Shown: one piece after another, positions 37,619 to 49,439 of the stretch
How positions within the stretch are numbered: the stretch's first letter is position 1
Layout of the letters: every line of letters begins with the position of its first letter
From: Apostichopus japonicus
Taxonomy: Eukaryota; Echinodermata; Holothuroidea; Aspidochirotida; Stichopodidae
Assembly (NCBI RefSeq): GCF_037975245.1
Contig: NC_092581.1
Location: 13,607,303-13,671,302, forward strand
Reading direction: 5' to 3'
DNA: 64,000 nucleotides
Notes under the pieces: model-generated
The model's database searches: none
What the model was told of the DNA's origin: nothing
The model's input: the letters and a program-made list of their open reading frames with translations, nothing else
Translations under genes and position numbers: made by a program

Positions 37619-38849
37619 GTGAGTAATAAATAACTACTAAGGGCAGAGCAGTTTGTTAATAGTCGCTGGTCCTCTGAGATGACCAAACATTCTGTTCGGC
37701 CAAACGAAATCAGCTTTGGAGATCTGTCTTACAGATGGCTAGCTGTGTTCAAGTTCAGACTGCATTGTAACAACAGTAATTACCGCCAAGTAGTTAAAAC
37801 GATAAATTGGTATCATCCCAAAAGACTTTGTTCTATTTATCAATGCTACACATCTTCCTGCAGTCTACATATGGTTCATTGCTATTTTGCTACATTATTT
37901 TCGGATATTAAAAATAAAATTTGCTTTTCAGACAACCAAAAACTAAGGCGTGGTTGTCCATGTGTAGGACGACCAGAAAATAAAGTCCCTACGAATTTAT
38001 CCTGCAAAGAGGATCTCAAAAATATATATATACTGTATATATATCGTTCTAACAAATTTACATCCTTGCTTACGCCATGTATCTTGTCAAAGCAGGATCC
38101 TTGGATCTAGAGTATATGCCAGAGATGGAATGAAATAATAATGCAAAAATACTTGAATGCAAAGTAAGGAAATTAGATCTGATGCTGAACAGATCTGTAG
38201 GCTGTTATGTACTGTCATAATTAATCCCACTCCAAAAGTACGCTGCACAAGATATACAGAGCAAATGTGTAAGGAATTTTTTGGTCTTACTTTTTCGTTG
38301 TTCGAAAAGTAAATTTGGTTGTTCGAAAAAATATGATGAATGTCCAATATGTACACTGTAGGAGAGATGAGTAACCTATGCGAATTACCTGTGTAGTGAG
38401 TAGAATATTATTATGATATATTAAATTATTTTTAGCAAGGGATCATAGTATTTATAAGAAACAAAGTTCAGAGCCTTCAGAGCTGCTACAAAGAGATCTC
38501 ACCACTCAGTAGTCCTAATATTCTACAGTACATTTGTCTGTCTATTTTGATCAATAGTCAATACACATCAGTACAAATTTGACCTAATTACAGTCACTGC
38601 AGTATTTATGTGAGCCGCAGTTTTCGACTGGCCAAACATGTCCTGTTCAATACAGGGAATAATGAAGTATTCAAAGTGTCAAGGCTTTGAATAAATATTG
38701 TCTCTCAAAAAAAGATCGTTTTTGTACTGCATTAATTAGTACATCTTTGCACTTGCATAGCAATTTGACTGTCTTGACTCTTGTATATTTTACGATGTGA
38801 TGAGTATTGGGTGGATTATTCCCTGCAATATATATCACAAATCATAAAT

Positions 38850-38915
38850 TGCATGAATTTGCATAATTGCATAATTTGCATTTGCATAGTTTGCATAAAA
38901 TTGCATAAATTGCTG
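38850..38915. repeat. Cluster of TTGCATAA-type octamers
   Basis: Seven or eight near-copies of ttgcat(aa/ag/ga) follow one another over about 65 bp, each with a POU-octamer-like core (TTGCAT). It is most simply an 8-10-bp microsatellite in the intron between the exons at 37508 and 48961. Confidence 0.75.
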
Positions 38916-41900
38916 CACTCTTACCTGCCTCCAATCAACAATTACACCCTCCTTGACTCTGATTTTGTGGTTTGTCCAAGTCAGGACTTGTAACCAACAT
39001 TATGAGATTTAGTAGTACATGATAGAACTCCTCGCCATAAATTTACCTTCAAAAGTGCAGACAATGTCGAATAGAGTCATTTCCATTCGTTTTGTCCTTT
39101 TCCTCTCAATATATCTTTTGAATCGGAGTACTCACCTCTTGTATGAACTTAAAAGGAGGTCTTTGAATTGGAATTTCCATGTTTTATTTCTGATTTTTAC
39201 ATGAATACAGATTTTACCCTGAGGAAAAAAAAATGGTGCTGTGTGAGAAAATGAAAAAATTCAACTTAGAGAAAATCTTGCCAACCACAAATAAATGATA
39301 GTCGAAGAGGAACCTCTGAGTTTCATTACTCTTCAATATACATTTTTTTCGGCACTGAGTTGTAATACAAGAGCTAGCCCCCTGGCTATAGTACTAGATG
39401 ATTCCTTACCTGTTTTGTTAGCTTTGTAGAGGCGGACAAAATTATTACTAGTGGCAGGCACATTTCTGCATAGATATTGCTTACAAGCGTTATTATTTGA
39501 TAACTCAATCACGCATTTAGCCAGAAGATGGGGGCCTACGTCTTGGTTTGATAAAGTTGTCATGACAATTTGATCCTTCCACAAGTGGTAAACAGTATCG
39601 TACTTTTCTCGTTATTAACGATGAAAATGTTCAGTATAGAAGTTGTTTTTGTTTAATTGATGTCACTTTCTTACATTTTATAAATTAAGAGACTTCCTTG
39701 TTCTTCCTTGATATCATTTGATACGGTCCAATTTTCCAGTGCTAATACCACTCTATACTGTCCAGTCATATCATGCTTCCAAGCACTTGTATTGGCAGCA
39801 TGAACAGTTCCTAATCTTTATCTGATATCTAATGCTTTTAACTACTCTATACTGGCCTCCCATCCCATGCTTCACAGCACTCATACTGACAGTACAAACA
39901 GTTTATTAGTTTTGTCTGGTAGAAACAAGATATTCATAGTGCTGATACTTTCAGAGCGAGCGCTTTGAAGCATGACATGAAAAAACAGTTATAATACAAA
40001 AAATTTGTCCGTTGCTGGGTGCTTGATGTTTGAATATAGATCCATGTTATGATGTAAATTTATGCATCTTATTGTAACTCAAAAGTTGCAAGGGTTAACG
40101 ACGCACTGAATACAACCTTTCAACAAGGGAGCGAAATATTATGTGGCTAAATTCCAACCCCATTGTACAGGTATATCTGTACATTCACTTAGAATGTCTG
40201 TTATGTAGTATCTTCATCTAGGGAGCTCTATGCTTCACTCATTCCCAATTTCCCAGTTCATCTGCATCTGCTCCTCCTGGACAATCTATTTACAACTGAT
40301 AAATTATCCTGGTCATGCTTGGGTGGGCTTTACTGGGATCAAGGAGCTCTGTGAAGGAAGGTAAAGAAATACGGTCAATAGGTACTCCATGGATCTAGTA
40401 GGCAGGAAGTATAAGTACAATAAAGATTGTAAGGGAACCTCCAGCTCTTTTGAAATTTTTGCTTTGGATCTCTACAAAGAGATGCTATTTAAGAAACACC
40501 TGTCGTGCATAGAGGAGTTTTTAAGGGAGCTCTTATTACCTGTGATGATAGCGTTGTTCATGTACCGATTTGTGGAAAGTATTGTGATAGGGGAATTTCA
40601 ATTTGTAAGCAATGCAATTTAGGTTAATTTTTATCCGGCAGATTGAGTTAATTATTGTATGAAAAGTTGGGAACCGTTTTAAGAGAGCAACGGTAGAATT
40701 AATCGAACCAGGGAAAAAATTTTGGAGGATCGAGGGACAGTAGGGTGGTAGATAGTTGGTAGATGGGATCATTGTGGAGATGAACGGTGAGGAAGAAGAG
40801 GAGGAAATTAATATTCTTGTGAATACAAGTGATTGTCATACATGTATATAAATGCATGCATTTTTCACATGCCATTATATTGCATTTGTATTGCATTACA
40901 AAGCTGTACAGTAATATGAAATAATAGAATGAAACTTACATGTACATATTGTGAGACTTTTATTGGATACAGTAACTTCAGAACGGTATAGATCTACACA
41001 GCTCAACTTTATTAGAAATACAGTACTGTAGATATATGTACAGTACATGTATGCATCATTAATTATTGCAAGTTTACAGAAAGATCCCTCTAGTTCAAAT
41101 GATCACACATGCATGTATACAAATATATGCTACCTACCACATGCATATAAACTTTGAGGTTTCATATTGCTAAGGCCTGGATGATACTAAACCCATGACT
41201 AGTACACAGGACTGTTATGAATCGTGAAAGATCAAAGCACTGTCAACATTGCAATTTCACAATTTCCCCGAGCTAGTACTTTTGAGATTTACCTACTGTA
41301 AGTCCTGTCTGATGCTGTTTTCTCTCGAGAGATCTCCCCCTCTCTCTCTCGAGGTTGTGGCACTTCACGCTAAACATTTATATTCCTTTGATTCTTATAG
41401 TCTTTGTGGCTCTGCTCAATATCTTGGAAGCCTGGACTTTGTAAAAGATCACGGAAGAATTCTCACATGCTTTCTAAAAATTGTGAAATTAGTGAAGCGC
41501 TAGTGGATCGGGAGAAGTAGGAGGCATTAAGCTCTCACCTGTGAATTGTACAGGTTTCCAGTTCTGAGGATCACAAAGTACGATACAGCTAGCTTATTAA
41601 TTTTTGTGGACGAGATTGCTGAAGTTTCTTGTTTCTTTCTTTCCGTGGATGTACTTAATATCTCATCTTTTCATCCCAGTCTTTTGGATTCTTCATCCTG
41701 GCAGTCTTCTAGATTCTAAGTTTTTGTTGATTATATGCAAACCTGCCTTCTATACATCTGCACATTGATGGACCTAGCTTACAACAAGAATGTGCAATTT
41801 TAAAACTAAATGCTAACAATAAATTTTAAATTTGTTCTGACTCTACATGAAATTGATTTTGCACTTAAAAATCACATTTTCCTCGAATCAAGTTTTTAAG

Positions 41901-41989
41901 TCGTGTTCGTGAGCAACTACAGTACTCATGTGAGAATTAGATTCATTCTTGTGTGATCGTTATCGTTCTTATGAGCATCTTTCCTTCCC

Positions 41990-42310
41990 TCCTCTGCTTC
42001 TCCTTCCCTCCACTCCACTACATTCTACTCCCTTCCCTCCTTCTACTCCCTTCCCTCCATTCCATTCTACTCCCTTCCCTCCTCTCCATTCAATTCCACT
42101 CCTTTCCCTCCTCTCCAGTTCATTCCACTCCCTTCCTCCATACCGTTCTTCTCCTTTCCCTCCATTCCATTCCCTTCCCTCCTCTCCAGTCCATTCTACT
42201 TCATTCCCTCCTCTTCAGTCCATTCTACTCCCTTCCCTCCATTCCACTCCCTTCCCTTCCCTCCATTCCACTCCCTTCCCACCTCCCTTTCCCTACCACC
42301 TCCTGACCAC
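41990..42310. repeat. Polypyrimidine tract with irregular ccattccactcccttccctc units
   Basis: About 320 bp of almost pure C/T on the plus strand is composed of imperfect 10- to 30-bp units such as ttccctccattccattctac. Long mirror-like homopurine/homopyrimidine DNA can form triplex (H-DNA). A Ser/Pro/Leu-rich open frame crossing it is low-complexity and not supported as a gene. Confidence 0.9.
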
Positions 42311-44788
42311 TCGTCGTCTCCCATTTCTCCTTCTCCCTTCTCTTTCCCCCTGCCCTGGCATTCTATTCCCATTGCACCCCTTTCTCACACATTATACCTC
42401 TCTAGACAGACTAACATTTCTGGTTGTAATATATTACAACTTACCCTGCCTGCATTGTAACTGGCTTATAGTCTATGCCCTACTGTTTATGAGACTGAAA
42501 TTGCCCCAAAAATAAGCAACAATCATGCCAGATTTTAGTAAGACTTTGTGACCTACTGAGAAAGGATCCAGGGACTTGACCTCTTGTGGTTGGGTATTGT
42601 ACAAAAAGGTATGAAAGTTCCCTTCTCCTAGAAAGGGTGAAAATGTCAAATCTTGGAAATTTATAGGTAAGACTGAAATGGTTTCCCTGGTTGTAAATCT
42701 AGACACTTAATTTGCTAACAATTGTCAAATTTGATTAATCTTAGCAGATGTTTTGCTTGTTTGGCCTGGAAGTTATTCAGCAGTAAAAACAAAGTCACAA
42801 ATGTGTCCTGTGTGGGGAGTATAATTGGTGGTATCTTTGAGATCCAGCAACCTGTTTAAACTAACTCCCAATTTAGATCTAATGCTTACAGTAGCAATCA
42901 ACACTATGAATACACTATACATCTGGGAAACTCATATATAGTATGTGCAGACTATGATGTGGAGTGTTGCACTCATCAAATTTAGCCCTTAATAAGGTAA
43001 CCCCTAATTACAAGCCCTCATATATCATTTGAATAATGTGCCATATTTCTTTCCAAAGAAGACAAATTATTTCAAATAATCGCCTTCTAAAGGCCACAAA
43101 CCTGTATTCAGTGTCCTTGAAACTAAGGTTGTAAAAATGACGGAAGAACTGAAAATTAGGCAGTTACTCCCTTTACATCATCAATCTTGCATAATTAGCT
43201 AATATTTATTCATATATGAACTTAGAACTATGAAAAGACTTGTAAACTGGTCTTTTAGGGATTTTGATGGGAGTTGCAGCTATTTTAATGATTTCATGAT
43301 TTCTAATGCCTAGTAGAGCGATAATGACACTATTGTTCATAGGTGTCTGTACACCTTTAAGTTTACAGTTTCAACCCCTAAAGCAAAGCAGAATGTACAT
43401 CGTTATCAGAAGTATGTTAACCATTAACATTTCAACACTGACTTTATGGGGGTTTTTTTCCACTTTGGGAAACATTTATTCTAGGTATCTGCTTGCCATT
43501 TAAAATCTCAGCTTATCTCTATAGAATTCAGTACTATTTAGTTGTTGTCACGTAAGCAATAAATCTTTTATGTAAAGTAGATTCCATTTCAGATGCAAAG
43601 TTTTGATTCATGGGGGTTGGTAAACAGCTATAAAAGATAAATTGGTTGTGCTTGTTGCTTAGTGTCTGTCAGTAGACCCATTTGTGCCCATAATACTGAG
43701 GTATTTATAATAGGTCCATTGGTAGTCCATTAAAGAAAGGTCACAATTTGTTTCCCCCCTTCTTAGAATATTCTGGCTGATTGATTGATTCTTTCTCAGC
43801 TAAGTTTGAAAGTGAATTTTTGTCATAACATTGATTTTAATGGTCTAGCTATATGATTGTACATTGTTTAATTGGTTTTCTACAGTGCATGCACAACTGA
43901 CCATCTGGTAGCCAAGTCTGTAGGTTTCTGCAGGTTTCCTTTAGACAAGGGTTGTTTGTACATAAAAGTGAACTGTACAGTTGAAAAAGTATCTGAGACT
44001 TTTGTGTCATCCACTTAGTGCAAATAGTAATATATAACCAAGGAAATGAAGGGGTAAGGGGGAGGGAGAGGTGTGGTGGTGGGGGTTGGGGTGAGGTAGA
44101 CACAACAAGTGAATGGAAGTTTTGTGTACATATTACACGTATCTTTTGGTGAACATCTCATCGAGGGACCGGGGTAATATATAAAGTTGTGTTGTTACAT
44201 GAAGACTTTCACCTTACACCTTCCTTCTTAGTGCAACCACCGACTTCAATGCAGGTATTCCAAATACAATACTATGGTAACTGTTGTATTTTGTAGAATG
44301 TTTTCAAGTTGGAAAACTTTTTAAAAGGAACCATGCATCCTTAAAATATTCAAGACGTCAGTAAATATGTAGTGACCACAACATTTAGTGGAACTTGGTG
44401 GTCGAATGGGAAAGTTAACCATTATAATTTTACCATATTTTCAACTTATAAACTTCTGAAAAGGAAACATTAAGCCATCCCAAATATTTATTTTATGTTG
44501 GTTCAAAAGGGAAAGTGTTTGAATTCTCTAAGTAATAGCATCTAATTTCAGAATGGTAAAAAAGCAAAATTTGTTGGAAGGGCAAAAAAAATTCTAAAAA
44601 ACTCTAAATTCAAGTCTTTCAAGAATCATCGGACAGAGCTTAGTTCAAATTATTTTGGCGTCCACATCATGCAGAGTACTAAATATTCCTTATAAGTGCC
44701 CAAATCTGCATATATACATGTACATTTCAAAAGTCACCGTTTGCCCAATACAGCCACGTACTGGTTGTGGAACTCAGAACATCACTGT

Positions 44789-45234
44789 TATTGTAGTGCG
44801 CGTGCGAGCTACAATATTGGCATAACTTGCCCAGTGAACGATACCTACATGACTGGACGTTGAAACTTAAAGTTTCCTATAGTCTCTGTACATTTGCCGT
44901 TTCATATCGTCTCTGTACATTTGCAGTTTCAGAGGCTAGCTATGCCGGCAACTTATTCTGAGCCTGTCGCTGCACTCACAAGCGCCCTCAATTTGTAGGT
45001 ACCTATATACTATACTCCCTGGTAGTTTAGTTTAGTAGACAAAAAGGACAAGGAGGGACACTCAAGTCCCCATCAAGGACCCTATAGGAGAGAAGAAACC
45101 TGAAGACACAAAATATCAGACCCTATTATAATGCCGATTACAATGCAATGGTGTGCTGTCCGCCCAAAAAATAACACCATGAACAACCGAAAAGTTCTTT
45201 CTAACACTGCCAGCACTCCAGGGGTACTACAATA
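44789..45234 (-). mobile_element. Dispersed repeat with TATTGTAGTGC ends, copy 2 (inverted)
   Basis: This is an inverted, longer copy of 15711-16007. It begins TATTGTAGTGCGCG and ends TACTACAATA. It carries about 150 bp absent from copy 1 (about 45022-45170), and a local duplication of a segment containing a tctctgtacatttg block (about 44882-44935). Homology continues beyond the right end to about 45270. It lies in the intron between the exons at 37508 and 48961. Confidence 0.7.
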
Positions 45235-47236
45235 AGTACTGCGTATTTGCAAACAAATGCAGTTCTAGTAACTGTAAGTGCTTGCTACGGATCAGTTCTT
45301 CACTGGGTTAATTGTCGTTGGATTCTATGACATTTGTGTCAAGTATATTACTTGTATTATGGCTGATCTCTCGCCAAATTTGAACAGAATTCGTTTTAGA
45401 TAAACAGTTGATTGTTGATAGTGTGGTACTGGTGTGATAATTTTTGAAAAGAAGACTAGAGAAATTCTAAAAGGTGGGAAGTATCTCTATGCTTTGTAGC
45501 CTTGACAGCTTGCTACTCATCTTGGCACATGAAATTCAGTGAAAATTGTTGGAAATTGGTGATCTAGGTACTGCAGAGTATTCACAGTGATATGGTACAC
45601 CCATCACTCTACGCACAACAGTACGTATGCACCATGCGGTCACTTAGACATTGTCTGTCATTCAATGGGACAGTCTGAAGCAGGGAATGGAGTGAGGGTG
45701 GGTGGGGGGAGAGGATTGGAGGGAACACATGGAATAACCTACCTGGAATAATTTATCTGGTGTAGTATAGCAAAATGCTACAAAAGATGGCTAAATTGCT
45801 TTATGACATGAAAAGATGCATAATTTATTTTTTTGTACACTATAGAACATCAGTGCTACATTTACATCTGACAATATTTAACAAGGCTCAATAGTTGCTA
45901 TGCAAACTCTGAATGTTCACTGAATTGTTTTTTGACAAATGTTTAAAGCAATCTTGGGGAAATAATTTTGCATGTTACCAAAAAGAAAAAAGAAAAATCG
46001 TTCAGTGTCCATCCATCAATACTTCATTTTTTTTTAGGGGGGGGTGGGGGGGTTCAGTTGTGCAGCGGTGTATCTTCATGACAATGAAGACTGAGGTCAC
46101 AACAGTCCAATTGACTCTGGTTACATCCACTTGAAAAATGTGAAACTGGCTTTGATCCACCTCTATTAGTGGAACTTAAAATTTAAACACCAGTTCTGAT
46201 TAAACTCTCATGACCTAATAAAAAATCTTTTTGAGTTATCCTACAAAAAGGTGAGACTTTTTCCACATGTAAACAGACCCCCCCCCACCTCCGACTCTCT
46301 CCCTACTACTAGTTTGTATTGAAGCTGACCGCAATTGTTATTTTGTTGCCATAAATGGGTTTGCATCTTGTAAAGTAGCAGTGATGGATTGTTAGTTATG
46401 AAAAGAACATTCTGGAGGGCATACCATTGCTAAGGCTTAGATCTACTTTCCATTATATACAGTATGGGTGTATCCATACAAAGTAGGTTTTATCCAAAAC
46501 GGAAGTATAGATTTATTTTTTGCCGCAGTCAGAATAATTTCATTTTCAAGGTCGACGACGTAACGCATCTAGATTAATCTCCTTTGAAACTTTAGGAATG
46601 GAAAGCACTGCCTTGATGTTATCAGCATCTTGTTAGCTTAAAAGGATAGTCCAGAGCAAAAAAATACATTTTTGACTAATGAAAGAAGAACAAATATATG
46701 TTATGCTTCCTGGTAAAACTTGTATTCAATTCCTACATTGGCATCGATATTGAGAGATGAAATTATCACATTCTTTAATCTAAAGGAAGTTGAAGTTTAC
46801 AGGTCTGCTTGCTTCAAGTTTATCTTGGTAAGAAACATGTAAACAACTTTAAATCTTGTTATCTGAAAATGATAGATGTATGTATATGGAAGGCAGTTTT
46901 CAACAGGATGCTTAGAATATATGTTCTTCTGTCTAACATGTAGAGTCAAATTTATAAATTATGTTCACCTGGACAATGCCTTTCATCTAAGGACCAAACT
47001 GGTATGATGCAGGGGGAAGGCATTCTCTAATTGACAAAAGACCGTGTGTATCTGTAGTGAACACCAATTGTTGGAATATTACTACTACTACAACTACTGA
47101 GAATGCAGTTCTTATATAGCCCATAAATATTACAAACATCTCAATGCGCTGAACTAGGAAGAGAAAAAGCCAACAGTAAATAAGTGTTACTGTACTTATG
47201 TTGTAGTATGCCTTCAGAACCTTCTACTGTTTTTAA

Positions 47237-47535
47237 TAATAATAATAATCAGCAGTTATTGTTACCAGGCTTGAGTGACCACAAATGTGGGAGAAGCCCA
47301 CAAGAGCCAATGGATTACAACTTACATGTCGGGTGGCTTCCAATTCAACATTTTAACTCAGATTTGGAATCTTATAAATTAGAAAGTTATTTCATATTGG
47401 AAAACAGTAGATTGCTCTCAGATGAAAAACCCACCTTACTATGACCCGGCCGGTTATCAAACCTGGGACCTCCCGATTGCTAAGCCTCATTGCTTCAATG
47501 CCACCCCCTTTATCCACTCGGCCCCAGCACCGGTA
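47237..47535 (-). mobile_element. tRNA-derived SINE, copy B, with ATT tail
   Basis: This is a full-length partner of the copy at 2548-2856, in the same orientation. The head at about 47535 starts TACCGGTGCTGGGGCC. The B-box has decayed (GGTTTGATAACC at about 47450-47461). Its 3' end, read on the minus strand, finishes in about four ATT units (47237-47250 on the plus strand). The ATT tail suggests mobilisation by an L2/CR1-type LINE with the same tail, such as the fragment at 1356-1767. No 3' sequence beyond the ATT units is obviously shared with that LINE. It lies in the intron between the exons at 37508 and 48961. Confidence 0.8.
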
Positions 47536-48384
47536 TACTTTCTACTGTTCATATTCAATAGTGCAATAAGGACTACAAGCTATTTGAGTGATGGCCATAT
47601 AGGGCCCTACCCCCCCAAAAAAAACGATACAAATTATGGCACTAACATTCTTGGTCAAGACTACTGTAGGTAAGGGTACAGTAGGGAGAGAAAGGGAGGT
47701 CAGTGATACTACTGTACTATCTGAACGTACTGGATCCTACATGTTATAATGTCAATAGCACATTGATAGCCAAACCTATTGCCAATGTCAGCTTGTATGT
47801 GAAACTGCATGATAAGTGCACTGTTTACTGTACTCAACCAAGCTCCTAGTACTGTAGTCCTTAGTTCTCTGTCAATGTGCCAGAAACTATGCTATATATA
47901 AATGAAAGCAATTATTTTGAAGGTGATGACTTTTGCCTGTTTTTGAAGGATATCTGTAAACTGAGAGTTATTCTGTTCATGGTGTCATCCAGGTCAAGAG
48001 AAATTGTTATTATCTGAACAATAGTCTCCTCTGTGTATTGTATTGACGGACTTAGTGCCAACACTGATGATATTGATATTGGTAAAGTTATGAAAGTAAT
48101 AACCAAAATATGCACAATTTTTTTTATAATTTTAGTCTGTCGGAATTGGCTCTGAATGGTGCTTCAGATCCATCCACTGAAAGGATTAGCACTACACTGT
48201 TAGTTTAACATACCATATATCTCCATGTACTGTAGATTTTACACAAATTTATGTTTCTCTGAACTCACCGTGTTGTGCAAAATGGATGTAAGCAGCTCTA
48301 ATTGGGTGCAGATTATCTAGGAAAGTTTTATCGTGATATAATTATTTTAAGGAACGATGTTTCCAATTTTATTTGGGGGGGGGG

Positions 48385-48424
48385 GAGAGATTGATTGGGT
48401 GTGGGTGGGTGGGTGTGGGTGGGT
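48385..48424. repeat. GTGGGTGGGT microsatellite
   Basis: A run of gtgggtgggtgggtgtgggtgggtg downstream of a 10-base G run (about 48376). It lies about 540 bp before the CH1 exon at 48961. Confidence 0.8.
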
Positions 48425-48960
48425 GATGTGAATGTTGGATAAGACAGTGGATTGAATCCAAAAAATTTCAAGTTAACATATTGCCTACTGTAACTTGCTG
48501 ATTTTCCTTTCCATTTCCTCTCCCAACCTGCCCCACGAAAAGAAGTATTTCATTCATTTAGTGTTTTTCTGAAAATATTTTTAACTGTTTTTTGTAAGTT
48601 CAATATTCTGGAAATAACATGTATTGCACATGTTCTAAGTACCGTACACTGAACTGGATGGATGGTACATTAATAGTCCAATTCATTGAAAGAAATAAAA
48701 TGCAAAGAAGAGACACTTATGTCCCAAATTCTCACTTATATCATAGTGTCAACAGTAGTTTTAATGTAAACAAATCAATCCAATAAGATTTTCAGGCATT
48801 TTCAGCTACTGTTTATGATTTCTTTCCATCATCCCAGGTATACAATGGATGCTTCTTGTTTATATAGCCAACTACTGTAATACTGTCCTTTAATTGCAAA
48901 GCTAATATATTCAAACGTGTCATGCCAGGTTTTCATCTTTTTCTTCTCTTCCACCCACAG

Positions 48961-49038
48961 AGACGAGAGAAAGGACATTTGCGCGTTCATCATCTCGGCA
49001 ACGTGAACACGGCTCTCGAGATCTTGAAGCAGAACAAG
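48961..49038 (+). CDS. Dystrophin-like gene, CH1 domain exon (equivalent of human DMD exon 4)
   Basis: The exon is 26 codons, phase 0-0, with a strong acceptor (pyrimidine tract ending ccacccacag) and a GT donor at 49039. It encodes RREKGHLRVHHLGNVNTALE followed by ILKQNK. This matches the dystrophin/utrophin KEKGSTRVHALNNVNKAL..L..NN segment better than the spectraplakin PREKGRMRFHKLQNVQIAL version. The length equals human DMD exon 4 (78 nt). It continues in frame from the exon at 37508-37618 across an 11.3-kb intron. The next exon of the domain, expected to read like VxLVNIxxxDIVDGNxKLTLGLIW, was not seen in the remaining 15 kb. Confidence 0.82.
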
Positions 49039-49439
49039 GTTTGTAGCGTTACGTCTTGCTTTATAACTGTAGTAGCCATTTCACCGACAGTAAAAGCAAA
49101 ATTTTTTTACGAGAGTTAGAGCAAAGAAAGTACTCTTATGGTGGTTTTTTATTACTTGCCTATCAGTTTTCTATTAAGGATTTCTTAAAACATGGATAAT
49201 GAGAAACATTGTGTGCAAGCACATGCATATGAACTTGGTCAAAATCTTTCTCAGTGTGTCTCGGTTTCGCATTTAATAATCAGTGCAAAACGTTAATTAG
49301 TGCGTCAGTTGCTATTGAAGGCTTCATTTCACACTGTGTAGTGATGGCTACTTCTTAAAGCAGATATCAAGTTTTGCTTGTGGCTTGTAATGATAATTAA
49401 TCATGTATATATGCATGTAATAATACATACAATGTAGTA

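Larger units (their letters stand above)
37619..48960 (+). other. 11.3-kb intron of the dystrophin-like gene
   Basis: Besides the repeats listed separately, the intron is AT-rich. A loosely duplicated pair (about 39740-39810 and 39845-39910, sharing actctatactg...catgcttc..agcact) and CT or TATA simple repeats are present. No additional exon is supported. Confidence 0.6.

Noticed and set aside
41949-42515. 188- and 117-codon Ser/Pro/Leu/His-rich frames
   Set aside because: Low-complexity translation of a polypyrimidine tract that stays open because C/T-only codons include no stop.
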